A stretch of 64,000 bases of DNA from the NCBI GenBank assembly GCA_963806145.1, contig CAWDXD010000033.1, positions 1-64,000 on the forward strand, in the 5' to 3' direction. The translations under genes were made by a program, and so were the position numbers. The notes under the pieces are model-generated. The model was given only the letters and a program-made list of their open reading frames with translations. It made no database searches and was not told where the DNA came from. Positions 61,720 through 64,000 of the stretch are shown here, piece by piece (the stretch's first letter is position 1; each line of letters begins with the position of its first letter). The DNA comes from DASXKD01 sp963806145 (lineage in GTDB: Bacteria; Actinomycetota; Actinomycetes; Streptosporangiales; Streptosporangiaceae).

Positions 61720-62079
61720 GGTGCGGCGCCTGGGGGCCATCATCGGGCCGGCGGCGGTCGCGGCGGCGGCTGCGGCTGCGGGAGGCCGGCAGGACCGCGC
61801 ACCGTACGGCCAGCGCCGGCAGGTAGGTCAGTTGAAGATCGCCGGCTGTTACCGGCCCGGCCAGTTTGAGGCCGGAGAGTGCGATGGTGAGCGGGCAGGC
61901 CGGGATCGACTAGCATGCCGGGCGCCCCCGCAGAACCGTACTGTGCGTAGTCTGCCCAGGTCGTGGGCCGCGCCCGGATATGATGTGTGGCTGATGTCTG
62001 TTCCGTCCCTCCAGCCTCTGCTTGGGGCAGGTGGCGAGGCCCGCCCGGAGGCTGATCTCATGAGCAATACGGCCACGGT
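61720..62079. other. Stretch before the cNMP kinase gene
   Basis: A frame of 120 codons (61721-62083) is open but Ala/Gly/Arg-rich at first and has no recognised family. Its last part from the ATG at 61994 (MSVPSLQPLLGAGGEARPEA) ends in TGATG overlap with the kinase start, which could give translational coupling. I do not call it a gene. Confidence 0.35.
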
Positions 62080-62082
62080 GTG

Positions 62083-63492
62083 ATGCGCGCCGACGAGCTT
62101 CGCGCTATCAGCCTTTTCGATGGCCTGGCCGACGATCAGCTCGCGACCCTGGCCGGGGGCGGTACCGAGGTGCGCATCGAGCCTGGCGTCGATCTGTTCC
62201 TTGAGGGGGAGCACGCGGACTTCTGGTGGGTGCTTATTGATGGTGCCATAGACCTCCTACGCCACATCGGCGGTGAGGACACCGTGGTGGGGAGGATGGA
62301 CGTGCCGGGCCGCTGGGCCGGGGGGTTCCGCGCCTGGGATGAGCACGGCGTCTATCTCGCGACCGGCCGGGGAGCGGCCGGCGGGCGGGTGCTCCGAGTG
62401 CCAGCGGAAGTGCTGCGGGAGGGGTTCAACGCCTGGTTCCCGTTCGGGAGGCACCTCATTCAAGGGCTGTACAACACCGCCCGGTCCATCGAGGCGGCGG
62501 CCCGGCAGCGCGAGTCCCTGGTCACCCTCGGCACGCTCGCTGCTGGTTTCGCGCACGAGGTCAACAATCCGGCAGCTGCCGCCGCCCGGTCGGTCGACGC
62601 GCTCGATGACGCTTGCCAGGCGCTGCTTGCCTCCCTGGGCCGGCTTGCCCGTGACGAGATCTCGGCCCGGCAGTTCGCCTTGCTCGACACGCTGCGCCGC
62701 GAGATAGAGCCGAACGCAACGGTCCAGGATCCGCTGGCCGTGGCCGACCACGAGGACGCCCTATCGTTGTGGCTTACCCGCCACGGCGTCGCTCGCGAGT
62801 GGACCATCGCCCCGCCGCTCGCCGCCGCCGGAGCCGATCTCGCCTGGTGCGAGCGGGCGGCGGCCGCGCTGGCCGGATCGGCCCTGGAACCGGGCCTGGA
62901 GTGGGTGGCGAGCACGTTCTCCATCGCCACCCTCCTGTCGGAGATGAAGGAATCTACCCGGCGCATCTCCGAACTCGTCACGGCCATCAAGTCCTACTCG
63001 CAGATGGACCGTGCCTCGATGCAGCTGATCGATGTGACCGATGGCATCGAGAGCGCCCTGGTGATGCTTGGCCACAAGCTCCGCGACAGCATTACTGTCG
63101 TGCGTGACTACAGTGCCAGCGTCCCCCGGATCGGGGCCTACCCCGGCGAGCTCAACCAGGTGTGGACCAACCTCATCGACAACGCGCTTGACGCGATGAA
63201 CGGCGCGGGCACCCTCCGGCTGGCGACACGGGCCGAGGACGACACCATCATCGTCGAAGTCGGCGACACCGGCCCCGGGATGCCGCCGCAGGTGGCATCC
63301 CGGGCGTTCGACGCCTTCTACACAACCAAGGACGCGGGCAAAGGCACCGGCCTCGGCCTCGACATCGCGCGGCGCACAGTCGTGGAGCGCCACGGCGGCA
63401 CCATCACCATCGACTCCCAGCCGGGGAACACCGTGCTGCAAGTCCGCCTCCCCGACCGGCCGGCCGGTCGGGCCGTGGAAGCTGTCAGCTGA
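62083..63492 (+). CDS. Sensor histidine kinase with cyclic-nucleotide-binding-like domain
   Basis: A 469-aa soluble protein. The N-terminal 130 residues form a cNMP/CRP-like domain (LRAISLFDGLADDQLATLAG, EPGVDLFLEGEHADFWWVLI), and the C-terminal part is an NtrB-like kinase core with the His in TLAAGFAHEVNNPAAAAARS, N-box NQVWTNLIDNALDAMNGAG and G-boxes VGDTGPGMPPQVASRAF and GKGTGLGLDIARRTVVERHG. No membrane helix. A similar protein with this layout often stands beside a FAD-dependent thioredoxin-reductase-like gene in Streptomyces; none is present here. ATG chosen because it overlaps an upstream TGA; the codon before it, GTG at 62080, is also possible. Confidence 0.88.
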   Translation: MRADELRAISLFDGLADDQLATLAGGGTEVRIEPGVDLFLEGEHADFWWVLIDGAIDLLRHIGGEDTVVGRMDVPGRWAGGFRAWDEHGVYLATGRGAAGGRVLRVPAEVLREGFNAWFPFGRHLIQGLYNTARSIEAAARQRESLVTLGTLAAGFAHEVNNPAAAAARSVDALDDACQALLASLGRLARDEISARQFALLDTLRREIEPNATVQDPLAVADHEDALSLWLTRHGVAREWTIAPPLAAAGADLAWCERAAAALAGSALEPGLEWVASTFSIATLLSEMKESTRRISELVTAIKSYSQMDRASMQLIDVTDGIESALVMLGHKLRDSITVVRDYSASVPRIGAYPGELNQVWTNLIDNALDAMNGAGTLRLATRAEDDTIIVEVGDTGPGMPPQVASRAFDAFYTTKDAGKGTGLGLDIARRTVVERHGGTITIDSQPGNTVLQVRLPDRPAGRAVEAVS

Positions 63493-63730
63493 TCCGTCCC
63501 CCCGAAGTGAGTCCCAGGCGGCGTGCGCGGGCGCTACGCCCGGCCGCGCTCGACCGCACGAACCTGTCACCAACGCTGGGAAGCCAGCCGAGCCCGCGCC
63601 CATCGCCGCCAGTTCTTCGGCGCGCATAACACGCAACTCTGGCAGCCGTCACCTCGATCGGGCAACGGCCGGCCTGGCCGTGGTGCTTCTCCCCGCACGA
63701 CGTTATCCAGCGGTCTTGAGGCCAGTCCGG

Positions 63731-64000
63731 TTATCCGGCGGGCTTGCGGGCCAGCCAGACCGTACGGCTGGTGCGGACCGTCAGGTCGTCGCGGGCGGGC
63801 AAAGCCGGGGCCAGGGCATCGAGATCCGCGATGTCACCGGCACTGAGCTTGTCCTCCAGGCCGTGCCGGGCGCGGCAGAGCGTGACCATGGCGTAGCGGG
63901 TCACGGAGGCGGCCATCGGCGAGCCCGGCGGCGGCCGCAGCGCGATCACGAAGCGGCGTTCGGACTCGACCGCGAACCCGGCTTCGGCGAAACGGGCAGG
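63731..64000 (-). CDS. C-terminal part of a SAM-dependent methyltransferase (cut by window edge)
   Basis: The last 89 codons of a gene that enters from the right edge. ARFAEAGFAVESERRFVIAL is a typical late beta-strand/helix pair of class I methyltransferases, followed by a YAMVTLCRARHGLEDKLSAG helix and RDDLTVRTSRTVWLARKPAG at the end, as in type 11/25 proteins. The SAM-binding motifs are outside the window. The stretch 63493-63730 before its stop has no gene. Confidence 0.7.
   Translation of the reverse strand, partial: PARFAEAGFAVESERRFVIALRPPPGSPMAASVTRYAMVTLCRARHGLEDKLSAGDIADLDALAPALPARDDLTVRTSRTVWLARKPAG

Noticed and set aside
61666..62083. Frames of 67 and 120 codons before the cNMP kinase
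   Set aside because: They are Ala/Gly/Arg-rich with no similarity and no ribosome site; only the overlap of the last codons with the kinase start is noteworthy.

Overview
The window is very GC-rich DNA from a Gram-positive actinomycete. The signs are strongly GC-biased third codon positions, frequent GTG starts, a caa3-type oxidase cluster in actinobacterial order, a kdpFABC-DE locus, LuxR/LAL and NarL-type regulators, and small proteins typical of Streptomyces-like genomes. I cannot name a genus. There is no tRNA, rRNA, CRISPR array, phage or intact insertion sequence. Most of it reads as chromosomal accessory and housekeeping sequence.

Layout. 0-5.5 kb: an acetyltransferase; a metal-type permease with its ArsR repressor and a frameshifted DUF2218 gene; a NarL-type two-component pair; an AsnC regulator. 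5.5-14.6 kb: the complete high-affinity potassium system (a 29-aa ORF, kdpF, A, B, C, a hairpin, kdpD, kdpE on the minus strand) with a kinase-less KdpD-like DUF4118 protein divergent from it. 14.6-17.8 kb: HAD phosphatase, beta-propeller lipoprotein, SGNH hydrolase. 17.8-25.1 kb: a LAL-type regulator flanked by two near-identical promoter segments, one reading into a membrane protein plus ABC transporter operon and the other into small genes. 25.4-30.6 kb: ABM-like monooxygenase, a universal stress protein relic, arginine deiminase, dapE, an HtrA-like protease. 31-35 kb: polysaccharide deacetylase and an aminotransferase/epimerase/glycosyltransferase operon. 35-45.7 kb: a thioredoxin-like protein with a two-component system, divergent from a cytochrome c oxidase cluster (cupredoxin-like protein, ctaC, D, E, G, small membrane protein, ctaB). 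46-52 kb: a second two-component pair divergent from a LolA-like exported protein and an ABC transporter. 52-56.6 kb: acyl-CoA synthetase with a 100-bp-period repeat upstream, and a DinG-type helicase. 56.7-64 kb: secreted proteins, a LacI-type regulator with a candidate operator before a secreted GH5 cellulase, a LuxR relic, a cNMP-domain histidine kinase, and a methyltransferase cut by the window edge.

A recurring feature is single-base frameshifts. At least nine otherwise well-conserved genes (DUF2218, NarL-type regulator, beta-propeller lipoprotein, ABC ATPase, ABC permease, VOC protein, secreted metalloprotease-like protein, LacI, GH5) need one or more frame changes to recover the full protein. 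Some or all may be base-level errors in the assembly. Genuine relics also occur (USP fragment, LuxR fragment, allene-oxide-cyclase-like fragment).

The observations most worth following are the duplicated promoter around the LAL regulator, a two-hairpin repeat placed 25-31 bp upstream of two unrelated histidine kinase genes, a 19-nt site shared by a response-regulator gene and the cytochrome oxidase promoter region, the LacI-type palindrome before GH5, and the 100-bp-period direct repeat. No wholly new multi-gene system was recognised.
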